Below are positions 1-8,651 of a stretch of DNA of 64,000 nucleotides, one piece after another. The notes beneath the pieces were generated by a model. The model saw only the letters and a list, made by a program, of their open reading frames with translations. It was not told the DNA's origin and did not search any database. Location of the stretch: positions 3,444,001 to 3,508,000 of the forward strand of contig NZ_CP159996.1 of the NCBI RefSeq assembly GCF_040703035.1, given 5' to 3'. Each line of letters opens with the position of its first letter. Positions within the stretch are counted from its first letter, which is position 1. The DNA comes from Terribacillus aidingensis. GTDB lineage: Bacteria > Bacillota > Bacilli > Bacillales > Amphibacillaceae. The position numbers and the translations under genes are program-made.

Positions 1-67
1 TACGTTCGTTTGTAATGGACGAAGGCATGAGAAAAAAGCTGTTCATCCGAAAAAATGCTACCCCACG

Positions 68-96
68 ATTATACCCGAAAGAAAGTCTTCAAACAA
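68..96 (-). promoter_or_regulatory. Possible sigma-A promoter reading out of the window
   Basis: On the minus strand TTGTTT, a 17-base spacer and a perfect TATAAT are present. It would drive a gene running off the left edge. A possible start codon lies near 44 on the minus strand, but its ribosome binding site is poor. No recognisable protein is visible in the first 70 bases on either strand. Confidence 0.4.
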
Positions 97-180
97 ATGA
101 TTCGCCGTGAAAATAGTCCCACCAGCTGCTAAGTTTGTGAATATCTTAATTTACCTGTTTATTTTTCTGAAATGAGCCTT

Positions 181-297
181 TATAATAGTGAGACAACCTT
201 ACAACGGGTTAGCACTACATACTACATACCTCATTAGCCACTAATGAGACGAACCTCAAAATCGGCTGCATCGCGATAAGCATGCAGTCGATTTTTC
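181..297 (+). ncRNA. Candidate small RNA with two hairpins
   Basis: A perfect TATAAT at 181-186 is followed about 45 bases later by a perfect 8-bp hairpin (230-248), then by a strong terminator hairpin with a 14-bp stem and a T-run (257-296). No ORF with a ribosome binding site lies between. The -35 region is weak. The layout fits a roughly 105-nt small RNA; it could instead be the terminated leader of something downstream. I do not recognise the family. Confidence 0.4.
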
Positions 298-357
298 TTT
301 TCCACACTTTTTACACAATTTTTCTACCGAATCAAGAAGAAGTACAAGATTCCTGCG

Positions 358-366
358 TGCTATGAT
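358..366 (+). promoter_or_regulatory. Extended -10 promoter of the small peptide unit
   Basis: TGCTATGAT is an extended -10 element (TGn plus TATGAT). No good -35 is seen. It would start an mRNA near 373 with an untranslated leader of about 75 bases before the 27-residue peptide, ending at the terminator at 549-583. Confidence 0.35.
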
Positions 367-449
367 TATTCCAAGATCAAATCAGGTTATAAACACAACG
401 AAACGGGTAAACAAAAAACAATTCAATCTACGGAAAGGACAGGAACACC

Positions 450-533
450 ATGAAAAATAGTCACTTCAATGCGATTCTCGCAGCAACACTTTTAATCAGC
501 AGCATCGGCGGTTACTTGCACTCTATCTTCTAA
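450..533 (+). CDS. Small hydrophobic peptide, 27 residues
   Basis: ATG follows a good ribosome binding site (GGAAAGGACAGG, 432-443). The peptide begins MKNSHFN, then has one hydrophobic stretch (about residues 8-26, AILAATLLISSIGGYL) and ends right after it. It has its own promoter-like element upstream and a rho-independent terminator just downstream, so it looks like an isolated mini-gene. Small single-span peptides of this sort include type I toxins and membrane-associated stress peptides. Nothing in the residues assigns it to one of these, and I do not recognise it. Confidence 0.45.
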   Translation: MKNSHFNAILAATLLISSIGGYLHSIF

Positions 534-548
534 TCCTATATCCCTGGC

Positions 549-583
549 AAGCTCTTCCTTATAAAGGCGGAGCTTTTTTTATT
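549..583 (+). terminator. Terminator of the peptide unit
   Basis: Stem AAGCTC/GAGCTT with a 15-base loop, followed by a run of seven T. It closes the unit before the hisJ-like gene, whose own transcript must start in 584-670; no clear promoter is visible there. Confidence 0.65.
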
Positions 584-686
584 ATTTCAGAAGTTCAGCT
601 TTAGGGCAGGTTGTGAAATCTCCTCTTGGAACATCCTGCAGAATATGTCACACTATTTTTAACTTAACCGTTAGGAGTTGGACGTT

Positions 687-1502
687 TTGTTGACAGATTA
701 TCATGTACATATGGCTGAAACTGGCTCGTTCACTTTGGACTATATCCGCCAATATCTCAGTGCGGCGAAAGAAAAAGGGATTGAGGAATTCGGGATTTCG
801 GAGCATGCTTACTTCTTTCAAGAAACAAACAAAATCCTATCCAACCCGTGGGTAGAAAACCGCCGGACACTTCACTTTCAGGATTATCTCGCTTTTTTCA
901 AAGAAATCAAACAAGCTGAACTTCCTGTCAAAATGGGAATCGAGATGGATTACACACCTGGTAAAGAAGCCGAAATGGCAGAATTCCTCGATCAGCATCC
1001 TTTCGACTACGTCATCGGGTCCGTCCACTGGATTCGTGAGTGGGGAATCGATCTGGATATTTATAAAGAAGAATATGAAAAACGGGATCTGAAGCAGGCG
1101 TACCGTGATTATTATGACCAAATCATCACACTTGCTCAGTCCAAGTTATTCAGCTTTGTCGGCCATATTGATCTGATTAAGATTTTCGGCTATAAACCAG
1201 GCGATCAAGCCTTTGTCGAAGGAGAATATGATCGAGTTGTCAAAGCGCTCTCAGAAAATGACACATGTATTGAAATCAGCACAGCTGGTCTGAGGAAGCC
1301 AGTCGGGGAAATATATCCCGATCCCGTACTATTGCAGAAATGCTATGATGCTGGTGTCGGCATCGTGATAAACTCCGATGCACACGCACCAAAGCATGTA
1401 GGCTATGCATACCAACAGGCAATTGAGCTTGCCAAACAGGTCGGCTATACTGAGATTCAAACATTCGAAAAGCGCCAGCGCAAAGCAATGCCGCTAGGCT
1501 GA
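687..1502 (+). CDS. hisJ: Histidinol-phosphatase, PHP family (HisJ-like)
   Basis: Probable histidinol-phosphatase of the PHP superfamily, which removes phosphate from L-histidinol phosphate in histidine synthesis. The N-terminal metal-binding motif DYHVHM and the GISEHAY motif are typical, as are GSVHW near residue 110, GHIDL near 160 and the C-terminal NSDAHAP. Length (271 residues) matches B. subtilis HisJ (268). The ribosome binding site AGGAG (673-677) lies directly against an upstream TTG at 678, so I prefer TTG at 687 (9-base spacing); TTG at 690 is also possible. It stands alone, away from other his genes, as hisJ does in Bacillus. Another PHP phosphoesterase activity cannot be ruled out. 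Confidence 0.85.
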   Translation: MLTDYHVHMAETGSFTLDYIRQYLSAAKEKGIEEFGISEHAYFFQETNKILSNPWVENRRTLHFQDYLAFFKEIKQAELPVKMGIEMDYTPGKEAEMAEFLDQHPFDYVIGSVHWIREWGIDLDIYKEEYEKRDLKQAYRDYYDQIITLAQSKLFSFVGHIDLIKIFGYKPGDQAFVEGEYDRVVKALSENDTCIEISTAGLRKPVGEIYPDPVLLQKCYDAGVGIVINSDAHAPKHVGYAYQQAIELAKQVGYTEIQTFEKRQRKAMPLG

Positions 1503-1541
1503 ACAATCACATAACTACTCTTTATTTGGAGACACTATCCA

Positions 1542-1577
1542 GAGGAGCTGCAGATTGCTGCAAGCTCCTTTCTTTTA
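1542..1577 (+). terminator. Terminator after the hisJ-like gene
   Basis: AGGAGC-TGCA pairs with TGCA-GCTCCT around a six-base loop, followed by TTTCTTTT. Confidence 0.65.
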
Positions 1578-1707
1578 TGATAAAACCCTTACATGTCAGA
1601 ATACTTTTTCTAGTTTCTATTTGCAGGCACATTTCCTATAATGAACTACATATCTTCATTACTACACTAAAGGAATGCAGTATGCTGCGTCGATAAGGAG
1701 TGACATC

Positions 1708-3024
1708 ATGAATCAACCAGAGAACACAGCATTAAAGAAGGAAATCGGACTATTTCTAGGTTTATCCATCGTAGTAGGGACCATCATCGGCTCTGGAGTA
1801 TTTATGAAGCCAGGCCCTGTGCTGAGTCATGCTGGCAGTTCTGAAATTGCCATGCTCGCTTGGTTAATCGGCGGACTGCTGACACTCGCTGGCGGTCTGA
1901 CCATTGCTGAAGTAGGTGTACAAATTCCTAAGACTGGCGGTTTGTACGCATACTTAGAAGAAACGTATGGAGAGCTATGGGGCTTCTTATGCGGCTGGGT
2001 GCAAACGATTCTTTATGGACCAGCCATCATCGGGGCTCTCGGACTATACTTCGGAACTCTCATGGTCAATTTGTTCGGCTGGAATACGAAATGGACTGCG
2101 GCTGTTGGTATCGCAAGTGTCGTGTTCCTTTGTATCATTAATATATTAGGCACAAAACTCGGCGGTGCCGTACAGCTTGTTACGACAATCGGCAAGCTGC
2201 TCCCAATCCTGCTTATTGTTATCTTCGGTTTTTGGAAAGGCGATGCGGACTTTTTCAGTGCAGTACCGGAAGCCATTTCCGATATAAACTTCGGCGCGGC
2301 CGTATTAGCCACACTGTTCGCTTATGATGGCTGGATCATGCTCGCTTCCATGGGCGGCGAAATGAAGAATCCGGAAAAGACATTACCAAGAGCGATGATC
2401 GGCGGTATTCTGATCGTGACAGCTTGTTACCTGTTTATCAACGCTGCCATGCTTTATATCCTGCCTGCAGCAGAAATTGTAAGTCTGAATACAAATGCAG
2501 CTAGTACAGCAGCTAAGCTTGTGCTAGGTGATGCTGGTGAAATTATCGTGAGTTTGGGTATCATCGTCAGCATTTTCGGCTGTCTTAATGGTAAGATCCT
2601 GACATTCCCGCGTATTCCGTTCGCAATGGCTGAACGCGGTCAGCTGCCGTTTTCTAACCTGCTCAAAAAGGTGCATCCTACCTTGCATACACCTTGGGTC
2701 GCAGTCATTTTGCAGCTTGTGCTTTCTATCATCTTCATGCTTGTCAGCAATCCTGATAAGCTGTCTGAAATTAGCATTTTCACGATCTATATGTTTTATG
2801 TTCTCGCTTTTTATGCTGTTTTCATCTTGCGGAAGCGTAATAAAGGAAAAGAACGTGCTTATAGTGTGCCGCTATATCCGTTCATCCCGATTGCAGCAAT
2901 TGCAGGCTCTTTGTTTGTCTTGATCAGTACACTATTCACAGACTTCCTCAGCTGCCTTCTCTCAATCGGAATAGCAGTAATCGGCCTTCCGATATTTTAT
3001 ATGTTAAAAGCTAAACGGCGCTAA
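1708..3024 (+). CDS. steT: Serine/threonine exchanger SteT, APC superfamily
   Basis: L-type amino acid exchanger of the APC superfamily, closely resembling B. subtilis SteT (438 residues, the same length). Characteristic segments are the TM1 motif GTIIGSGVFMKPG, LAGGLTIAEVG, QIPKTGGLYAYLEE and FAYDGWIMLASMGGEMKNPEK; about 12 membrane spans. SteT exchanges serine, threonine and aromatic amino acids. The start is the ATG at 1708, behind AAGGAGTGA; an upstream in-frame ATG at 1681 has no ribosome binding site. A TATAAT box lies at 1637-1642. It is convergent with the serA operon, so a serine exchanger sits beside serine synthesis genes. Substrate is inferred from homology. Confidence 0.88.
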   Translation: MNQPENTALKKEIGLFLGLSIVVGTIIGSGVFMKPGPVLSHAGSSEIAMLAWLIGGLLTLAGGLTIAEVGVQIPKTGGLYAYLEETYGELWGFLCGWVQTILYGPAIIGALGLYFGTLMVNLFGWNTKWTAAVGIASVVFLCIINILGTKLGGAVQLVTTIGKLLPILLIVIFGFWKGDADFFSAVPEAISDINFGAAVLATLFAYDGWIMLASMGGEMKNPEKTLPRAMIGGILIVTACYLFINAAMLYILPAAEIVSLNTNAASTAAKLVLGDAGEIIVSLGIIVSIFGCLNGKILTFPRIPFAMAERGQLPFSNLLKKVHPTLHTPWVAVILQLVLSIIFMLVSNPDKLSEISIFTIYMFYVLAFYAVFILRKRNKGKERAYSVPLYPFIPIAAIAGSLFVLISTLFTDFLSCLLSIGIAVIGLPIFYMLKAKRR

Positions 3025-3061
3025 AAAAAGCGAGCAGATATAGTCTGCTCGCTTTTTTTTA
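3022..3061. terminator. Bidirectional terminator between steT and serA
   Basis: AAAAGCGAGCAGA and TCTGCTCGCTTTT form a perfect stem with a 5-base loop and T-runs on both strands. It overlaps the last codon of serA. Confidence 0.9.
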
Positions 3062-4642
3062 TATCGTGATAGCTGTCACATCAAAAATGTCATCCAGCTG
3101 TTTTAATCCTTCCACTTCTTCTTTCTGCGGCTCTTTATCGACCGTAAGCATCATGATTGCGTCGCCGCCCTCATTTGAGCGCCCTACCTGCATCGTTGCG
3201 ATATTGACTGCGTATTTAGCAAGTAATGTACCTACACGGCCAATTGCTCCTGGCTGGTCTTTATGTCGGACCAGCAACATATGGCCGGCAGGCGTGACAT
3301 CGACATAATAGTTATCTACCTTCACAATACGTGCTCCTAAACCATTAACCAGTGTTCCTGCTACTTGGTGCGTCACGGTTGCCGATTTTGCCTCGACTGT
3401 TACCAGACTAGTGAAGCCTCTTGTTGTAGATGTTTTTTGCTCATTGATTGTGATACCGCGTTTCTTAGCTAGGTGAGTCGCGTTTACGTCATTTACATTT
3501 CCTAGATAACGCTGAAGTAATCCTTTGACTGTATTTCGTGTCAATGGAGCAACCTCTTGGTCTGCCAGGTCTCCCGCATAATAGACGGTCACTTCCTCTA
3601 TTGCATCAGGCATTGTGCGCGCCAGGAAGGCTCCGAGCTTTTCAGCAAGATCAAAGTAAGGCTGGATTTTCCGCATCACTTCAGGAGAAATGGAAGAGAA
3701 GTTGACCGGATGGATCGCCTGACCTCCTTGTAGAATCTGCATCACATCTTTGCTGACGTCGATCGCAACGTTTTCCTGCGCTTCCACTGTGCTTGCACCT
3801 AAATGCGGTGTGGCAATAACCTGCGGCAGCTCCAACAATTTATGATGAACTGCCGGCTCCTCTTCGAACACATCCAATGCCGCGCCAGCTACCTTCCCGC
3901 TGATGATTGCTTCATACAAAGCATCCTCATCAATAATCCCGCCTCTTGCACAGTTCATGATCTGTACACCATCTTTCATCTGTGCGAAAGCTTCAGTAGA
4001 AATCATATGATGTGTTTCTTTCAGCAGTGGTGTATGAACTGTCAGGAAGTCACTCGCAGCAAAAACCTCTTCCAGTGTTCCATAGCCAATCCCTATCTTA
4101 TCCGCACGGTCTTTTGTCAGGAATGGATCATAGGCGATTACATCCATACGCTGCCCCTTTGCCCGGTAAGCAACTTCTGCCCCGATTCTTCCCATGCCGA
4201 CAATACCAAGTGTCTTACCTTTCAATTCCACGCCGATATGCTGCTTACGTTCCCAGCGTTCTTCCTTCAAGGCGAGGAAGGCCTGCGGGATGTTGCGCGC
4301 AAGTGACATCATCATCGCAATTGTATGCTCAGCAGCGGAGTTAGTATTCCCATCCGGTGCGTTGACAACGACTATGCCAAGCTCTGTTGCAGCTTCCAGA
4401 TCGATATTATCCACCCCAACACCGGCACGCCCGATCACTTTAAGATTAGGAGCTGCTTCCATGATTGCACGTGTAACAGTCGTCTGGCTGCGGACAAGCA
4501 GCGCATGATATTTACTGATCTTTTGGATGATTTCTGCTTCCGTCAGTCCAGTATCCACTGTAACAGCAAAGTCATCTGCTTGTGTTAATGGGGCCATGCC
4601 TTCTTCACTTAACGGATCACTGATTAGTACTTGGTAAGTCAT
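3059..4642 (-). CDS. serA: D-3-phosphoglycerate dehydrogenase
   Basis: Oxidises 3-phosphoglycerate to 3-phosphohydroxypyruvate, the first step of serine synthesis. The 527-residue protein has the substrate/NAD-binding core (nucleotide motif GMGRIGAEVAYRAKG, catalytic HLGASTVEAQ with its His), the intervening domain of long-form SerA, and a C-terminal ACT domain (about residues 450-527). The start ATG at 4642 has AAGGAG at correct distance; an in-frame extension further upstream lies inside the preceding gene and is not real. It begins 2 bases after the aminotransferase stop, so the two are cotranscribed and probably translationally coupled under a serine T-box. Confidence 0.95.
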   Translation of the reverse strand: MTYQVLISDPLSEEGMAPLTQADDFAVTVDTGLTEAEIIQKISKYHALLVRSQTTVTRAIMEAAPNLKVIGRAGVGVDNIDLEAATELGIVVVNAPDGNTNSAAEHTIAMMMSLARNIPQAFLALKEERWERKQHIGVELKGKTLGIVGMGRIGAEVAYRAKGQRMDVIAYDPFLTKDRADKIGIGYGTLEEVFAASDFLTVHTPLLKETHHMISTEAFAQMKDGVQIMNCARGGIIDEDALYEAIISGKVAGAALDVFEEEPAVHHKLLELPQVIATPHLGASTVEAQENVAIDVSKDVMQILQGGQAIHPVNFSSISPEVMRKIQPYFDLAEKLGAFLARTMPDAIEEVTVYYAGDLADQEVAPLTRNTVKGLLQRYLGNVNDVNATHLAKKRGITINEQKTSTTRGFTSLVTVEAKSATVTHQVAGTLVNGLGARIVKVDNYYVDVTPAGHMLLVRHKDQPGAIGRVGTLLAKYAVNIATMQVGRSNEGGDAIMMLTVDKEPQKEEVEGLKQLDDIFDVTAITI

Positions 4643-4644
4643 GT

Positions 4645-5802
4645 TCAATTCGCTCCTTGTTCCAAGTAGATTTGCTGTGCTGCTGCAGTGCCTGTACCTA
4701 ATGTTATTTGTTTTCCAATCTTCACAAGGCCTATTTCCACTGCTCCGATCACCTGCAGTACATCTGCCGGAGAGCAATATCCCATATGACCAATCCGGAA
4801 AATTTCTCCCTTCATATGCTGCTGTCCGCCTGCAAACGCCAGGTTGAACTCCTGCTTCACTTGCTTACGCAGCTGCTCGGCGTCGAAGTCTGCCGGTTTA
4901 ATGGCCGTAACTGTCGGAGAAGCATATGCATCCTCTACTAGCAACGGTATATCTAACGCACGGAAAGCAGCTCTTATCATATCCCGCATCAGCCGATGTC
5001 TTGCATACACCTGCTCCAGCCCTTCTCCCTCAAGCAATGAGAGCACTTGCTCTAGTCCGAACAATATGGATAGAGCCGGTGTGAATGGTGTGCTGTCCTT
5101 TTCGAGTCCATCCCGATATTTTGTCAGGTCCAGATAGAAACGGGGTTGAGTATTTGCTTCAATCACACGCCATGCTCGGTCACTTACTACAGCAAAGAAC
5201 ATGCCTCCAGGCAGCATAAATGCCTTTTGCGTTCCTGTCACCAAAATGTCGATGCCCCATTTATCAAATTCCGTTTCTACACCTGCCACACAGGATACGC
5301 CATCAACGATGACCAAAGCCTCCGATACATCATGGACTGCTTCTGCGATTTCCTTGATTGGGTTCAACACTCCTGTGGACGTTTCACAATACGTGACAAA
5401 AACAGAGCTGATTTCCGGATGTTTATGCAAGAATGTCTTGATATCCTCCGGATTTGCCGCTTCTCCCCATGTAACGTCCAAACGATGTACTTGAAGCTGA
5501 TATGCTTGGGCTATTTTTACAAATCGGTCACCAAAAGCACCTACGACTACAATCAACACGTCATCTCCTGGCTTGGAAGTATTGGCTACTGCCGCTTCCA
5601 ATCCGGCTGTACCGCTGCCTGTCACAAGCAGTACATCTTGTTCTGTTCCGAATACGGGCTTCAATTTCGGCTTGATCCGCTGCAGCAAAGCCGTTGTCTC
5701 TGCACCGCGATGGCCGATCATCGGCTGGCTCATTGCGCGCTGTACACTAGGCGGAATTGGTGATGGTCCTGGAATCCGTAGTAAAAGTTGATCTGGTAAC
5801 AT
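4645..5802 (-). CDS. Class V aminotransferase (serine/alanine-glyoxylate type)
   Basis: PLP-dependent fold-type I aminotransferase, 385 residues. It resembles the alanine-glyoxylate/serine-pyruvate family: RIPGPSPIPPSV at the N terminus, GSGTAGLEAAVAN for cofactor phosphate binding, VDGVSCVAG with the PLP-ring Asp, and VTGTQKAFMLPGG with the Schiff-base Lys. First gene of a T-box operon with serA. Classic SerC is also class V, but its motifs differ, and no serC or serB is present here. I infer that this enzyme supplies the transamination step of serine synthesis, or makes serine from hydroxypyruvate or glyoxylate. Biochemical specificity is not visible in the sequence. Confidence 0.85.
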   Translation of the reverse strand: MLPDQLLLRIPGPSPIPPSVQRAMSQPMIGHRGAETTALLQRIKPKLKPVFGTEQDVLLVTGSGTAGLEAAVANTSKPGDDVLIVVVGAFGDRFVKIAQAYQLQVHRLDVTWGEAANPEDIKTFLHKHPEISSVFVTYCETSTGVLNPIKEIAEAVHDVSEALVIVDGVSCVAGVETEFDKWGIDILVTGTQKAFMLPGGMFFAVVSDRAWRVIEANTQPRFYLDLTKYRDGLEKDSTPFTPALSILFGLEQVLSLLEGEGLEQVYARHRLMRDMIRAAFRALDIPLLVEDAYASPTVTAIKPADFDAEQLRKQVKQEFNLAFAGGQQHMKGEIFRIGHMGYCSPADVLQVIGAVEIGLVKIGKQITLGTGTAAAQQIYLEQGAN

Positions 5803-5839
5803 AATTTCTTTTCCTCCTTGGATTGTAAGATATCTTCAC

Positions 5840-6137
5840 AGGTAAAAGAGCCCATAAGAAAAGCCTTCCGCTCCCTTACCTGATAAGTAAGGGGCGAAAA
5901 GCTTGGATCTACTCACGCGGTGCCACCCTTTTTCACTGTCTGCTTTCACACGACAGCCTTCATTGAAGCTATGCATAACGGGCATATACCGGACAAACCT
6001 ACTAAATTCAGCCTGCCTATTCAGAAGTGCTGCCCTTTGACGGATTATGCTAGTTCACACCAGCCACTAGCTCTCTTGGATAATCACGAACAAAGGTATG
6101 ATCTTCATCAACATAGTTATGTTTTGGTTCAATTTTT
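5840..6137 (-). promoter_or_regulatory. Serine T-box riboswitch (specifier AGC) of the aminotransferase-serA operon
   Basis: The minus strand contains the T-box sequence GGGTGGCACCGCG (5928-5916), which pairs with the uncharged tRNA 3' end. Stem I carries the AGAGA and GGTGTGAA features at its top. The base helix GAAG/CTTC and upper helix CCTTTG/CAAAGG enclose a specifier loop with AGC followed by A at 6031-6028, a serine codon. The terminator (AAGCTTTTCGC pairing with GCGGAAGGCTT, 5904-5861, then TTTTCTT) alternates with the antiterminator. Low charged tRNA-Ser(GCU) should therefore allow read-through into the serine genes. Confidence 0.92.
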
Positions 6138-6142
6138 TATTT

Positions 6143-6170
6143 ATCATAGCAGACTTACAGTCATTGTCAA
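6143..6170 (-). promoter_or_regulatory. Sigma-A promoter of the T-box-serA operon
   Basis: TTGACA, a 16-base spacer and TATGAT on the minus strand, just upstream of the T-box stem I. Confidence 0.75.
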
Positions 6171-6242
6171 TACGTTTTCTAATAATTTTAGCAAATCCGA
6201 TTGTTCGGATTTTGCTGTAATCTGCTTCCTTCTGCCTTTTTT

Positions 6243-6250
6243 GCTATACT
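6243..6250 (+). promoter_or_regulatory. Extended -10 promoter of the Sir2 gene
   Basis: TGCTATACT is an extended -10 element about 35 bases before the start codon. A hairpin (AGCAAATCCGA/TCGGATTTTGCT, 6189-6215) lies just upstream and could be an operator or a terminator remnant. Confidence 0.4.
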
Positions 6251-6284
6251 GGAAAAAATAATAAATGCGCTGGAGGTATGAAAC

Positions 6285-7004
6285 ATGCAATTGGAAACAG
6301 CAGCTAAAATGATCGCAGGTGCTTCATCAGTCGCAGTCTTGACAGGAGCTGGGGTATCCACTGCCAGCGGTATTCCTGATTTCCGCTCCACCACTGGTCT
6401 TTGGACTGCTGATGAATCCCGGGAATACTATATCTCCAATCACTATTTTTATAAGAATCCAGTAGATTTCTGGCAGAAATACAAGGATATTTTCCGCGTG
6501 AAGCTGCTAAAGGATTATGGTCCGAACCATGTACATCGCTATCTCAGAGACTTAGAAGTGAACGGAAAACAAATCGCTGTCATCACCCAGAATGTTGATT
6601 GTCTTCATACCCTTGCAGGTAATGAGCATGTCATTGAATACCATGGTACTTTGAATAGTGCCACATGCCCGAACTGCGGCAGGAGCTATGGCTTGCCTTA
6701 TCTATTGGCAGCTGAAACCCCTGTTTGCGAGAGTTGTGAGCATGTGCTGAAGCCGGATGTTGTTTTGTTTGGTGATCCGATTACCGAGCATGACAGAGCA
6801 GAACGGGCGATACAGCAGAGCGAACTCGTTCTTGTATTGGGAACATCCCTGCTCGTCAGTCCATTCAACATGCTTCCTGAATACGCCAGCTCACTTGGAA
6901 AGCCATCCATCCTGATCAATCGGGAACCAACAGTCATGGATGAGCTATTTGATATTGTCATTCATGATGATCTTTCCGAAATTGTACAGCAGCTGCAAAA
7001 ATAG
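6285..7004 (+). CDS. cobB: NAD-dependent protein deacylase, Sir2 family
   Basis: Sirtuin that removes acyl groups from lysines using NAD. Visible motifs: GAGVSTASGIPDFRS (NAD binding), TQNVDCLH (ribose and base contacts; many homologues have Gly where this has Cys), YHGT with the catalytic His, and a zinc ribbon of CPNC and CESC pairs. KPDVVLFGD and GTSLLVSPF follow. Length 239 is typical. GGAGG precedes the start. It may counteract lysine acetylation of acetyl-CoA synthetase (an acsA lies at 57454), as sirtuins do elsewhere; that link is inference. Confidence 0.92.
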   Translation: MQLETAAKMIAGASSVAVLTGAGVSTASGIPDFRSTTGLWTADESREYYISNHYFYKNPVDFWQKYKDIFRVKLLKDYGPNHVHRYLRDLEVNGKQIAVITQNVDCLHTLAGNEHVIEYHGTLNSATCPNCGRSYGLPYLLAAETPVCESCEHVLKPDVVLFGDPITEHDRAERAIQQSELVLVLGTSLLVSPFNMLPEYASSLGKPSILINREPTVMDELFDIVIHDDLSEIVQQLQK

Positions 7005-7036
7005 CGAGCCCCCTCAGGGAGCTCGCTATTTTTCAT
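7000..7036. terminator. Bidirectional terminator between the Sir2 and MFS genes
   Basis: AAAATAGCGAGC and GCTCGCTATTTTT form a perfect stem around a short loop, with T-runs on both strands. It overlaps both 3' ends. Confidence 0.85.
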
Positions 7037-8463
7037 TCGTATTGATAATGGTGAACCGGTTTGGATTGTTTGACTAACAGAACGAATACTACGGCGGCAA
7101 CAGCAAAGGCCCCTGCAATAGTAAACGCAAACTGTAAGCCAGCTGTCATCGCCTGATCAGCACTCTGGGAAGCTACAGCTTGGCTCCCGCCGCTCATCAA
7201 GGTGATGAACAGTGCCGGACCAATTGCCCCAGAGATTTGATTAAAGGCATTCAGAGAAGCACTGCCATGAGAATAGAGCTCTTCCGTCAATTGGTTCAGA
7301 CCCAATGTCGTCATCGGTGTCAGAATCAGCCCAATTGCGAAAGTAAAGCCAACATACAGCAACGTAAACTGCAGCATTGTCGTTTCAGTTGAAATTGTCG
7401 TCATCAACCCGATCATTGCTACTAGAAGTACTGTTCCTGTGATAGCAAATGGCTTAGGTCCGAATCTATCGGAAAGACGGCCAGTAAGCAATGCCATGAT
7501 TGCAATCATGATACCGCCTGGGAACAGGACAATGCCAGAATCAAAAGCACTGATTCCTAAAGCATCCTGCATGAACACAGGCAAGAGAATCATCGCTGCA
7601 AAGAAGCACATCATGACTGTAATGGTCACTAATATTGCCATTAAGAAATTTTTATTTTTGTATGGGCGCAAATCCAGCATCGGCGTCTCCAAATTGAATT
7701 GACGATAAGCGAAATATGCAATCGCAGCTAGTCCAATCATTAAAGCGCCTAACACTAACGGACTTGTCCATCCTTCTGCTCCAGCACTGCTGAATCCGAT
7801 AACGATTGAACCAAAACCGATCACTGCCAGCACGACAGATAGGATATCGATCTTTGTACGCTTCGTCTCCAGCACATTCCGAACATAATAAGCAGCAAAG
7901 CCAAGCAAAACAAGTGTCACAGGCAATACGCTGATGAACACAAATCGCCAGGAAGCCTGTTCCACAACAAGACCGGAAAATACAGGACCGATAGCAGGTG
8001 CAAACAGTATCACTACCATGAGCAACCCAAGCATTGAACCGCGCTTGGCGAGCGGTGTAATTGTAATAATCACTGTCGTTACAAGCGGGATGATAATCCC
8101 TGAACCAGAAGCTTGAATCACACGTCCGAGCAACAGAATTGAAAAGTTAGGAGCAATACCGGCAATCAGCGTTCCTATAAAGAAAAACGATAGTGCAGTA
8201 AGCAATAATTGCCGCGTTGTAAAACGCTGCATCAGATAAGCACTGATCGGAATAAGAATACCGATTGTCAGCATATAACCGGTTGAAAGCCAATGAGCAG
8301 TCGTCGTTTGGATTCCAAGGGTCTCTTCTATATTGGGCAAAGCGACATTCATCACAGTTTCATTTATCAATGCAATGAAATTCCCCACCATTAAGACAAT
8401 GATCAACGGAATACGATTTTCCACTTGCACATGCTTGTCAATTGTTTGTGTAGTAGCAGCCAT
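7033..8463 (-). CDS. MFS drug exporter, DHA2 (14-TM) family
   Basis: Proton-driven multidrug efflux protein of the EmrB/QacA (DHA2) family, 476 residues with about 14 hydrophobic spans. The N-terminal signature NETVMNVALPNIEETLG, WLSTGYMLTIG, the GRVIQASGSGIIIP motif and APAIGPVFSG (antiporter motif C) are clear. It resembles LmrB-like lincomycin exporters of Bacillus, but the substrate cannot be read from sequence. Start ATG at 8463 has AAGGAG at 7 bases; a GTG-type extension upstream overlaps the ribosome binding site and is rejected. No regulator is next to it. Confidence 0.88.
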   Translation of the reverse strand: MAATTQTIDKHVQVENRIPLIIVLMVGNFIALINETVMNVALPNIEETLGIQTTTAHWLSTGYMLTIGILIPISAYLMQRFTTRQLLLTALSFFFIGTLIAGIAPNFSILLLGRVIQASGSGIIIPLVTTVIITITPLAKRGSMLGLLMVVILFAPAIGPVFSGLVVEQASWRFVFISVLPVTLVLLGFAAYYVRNVLETKRTKIDILSVVLAVIGFGSIVIGFSSAGAEGWTSPLVLGALMIGLAAIAYFAYRQFNLETPMLDLRPYKNKNFLMAILVTITVMMCFFAAMILLPVFMQDALGISAFDSGIVLFPGGIMIAIMALLTGRLSDRFGPKPFAITGTVLLVAMIGLMTTISTETTMLQFTLLYVGFTFAIGLILTPMTTLGLNQLTEELYSHGSASLNAFNQISGAIGPALFITLMSGGSQAVASQSADQAMTAGLQFAFTIAGAFAVAAVVFVLLVKQSKPVHHYQYE

Positions 8464-8593
8464 ATAGATGCTCCTTTCCATCTGTCAGATTAAGAATCAA
8501 CTTTTCCCATTATAAGGGTTCTGCTATGAGATTCAAGCATCTTGTTCGTAATAGGCGCATATTATCAAATTAATTAAATTCTGAAAACTAGAT

Positions 8594-8627
8594 ACAAAAA
8601 GAGACCCTCCATATAGAGCCTCTTGTC
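8594..8627 (-). terminator. Second, weaker terminator hairpin beyond rpsR
   Basis: On the minus strand AAGAGGCTC pairs imperfectly with GAGGGTCTCTT and is followed by TTTTTGT. It lies in the 226-base gap before the MFS gene, where no other gene is seen. Confidence 0.4.
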
Positions 8628-8651
8628 ATATACTCAGCTATTAAAATATAT

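Noticed and set aside
4643..4777. N-terminal extension of SerA by 45 residues
   Set aside because: It lies in another frame of the upstream aminotransferase; the ATG at 4642 has a good ribosome binding site and gives the family length.
3803..5763. Several 100-200 codon antisense ORFs in serA and the aminotransferase gene
   Set aside because: Shadows of strong coding on the opposite strand; no start signals, and composition rich in Cys, His and Ser.
5920..6261. 113-codon ORF opposite the serA T-box
   Set aside because: It covers the complement of a structured leader and the promoter; no protein family resemblance.
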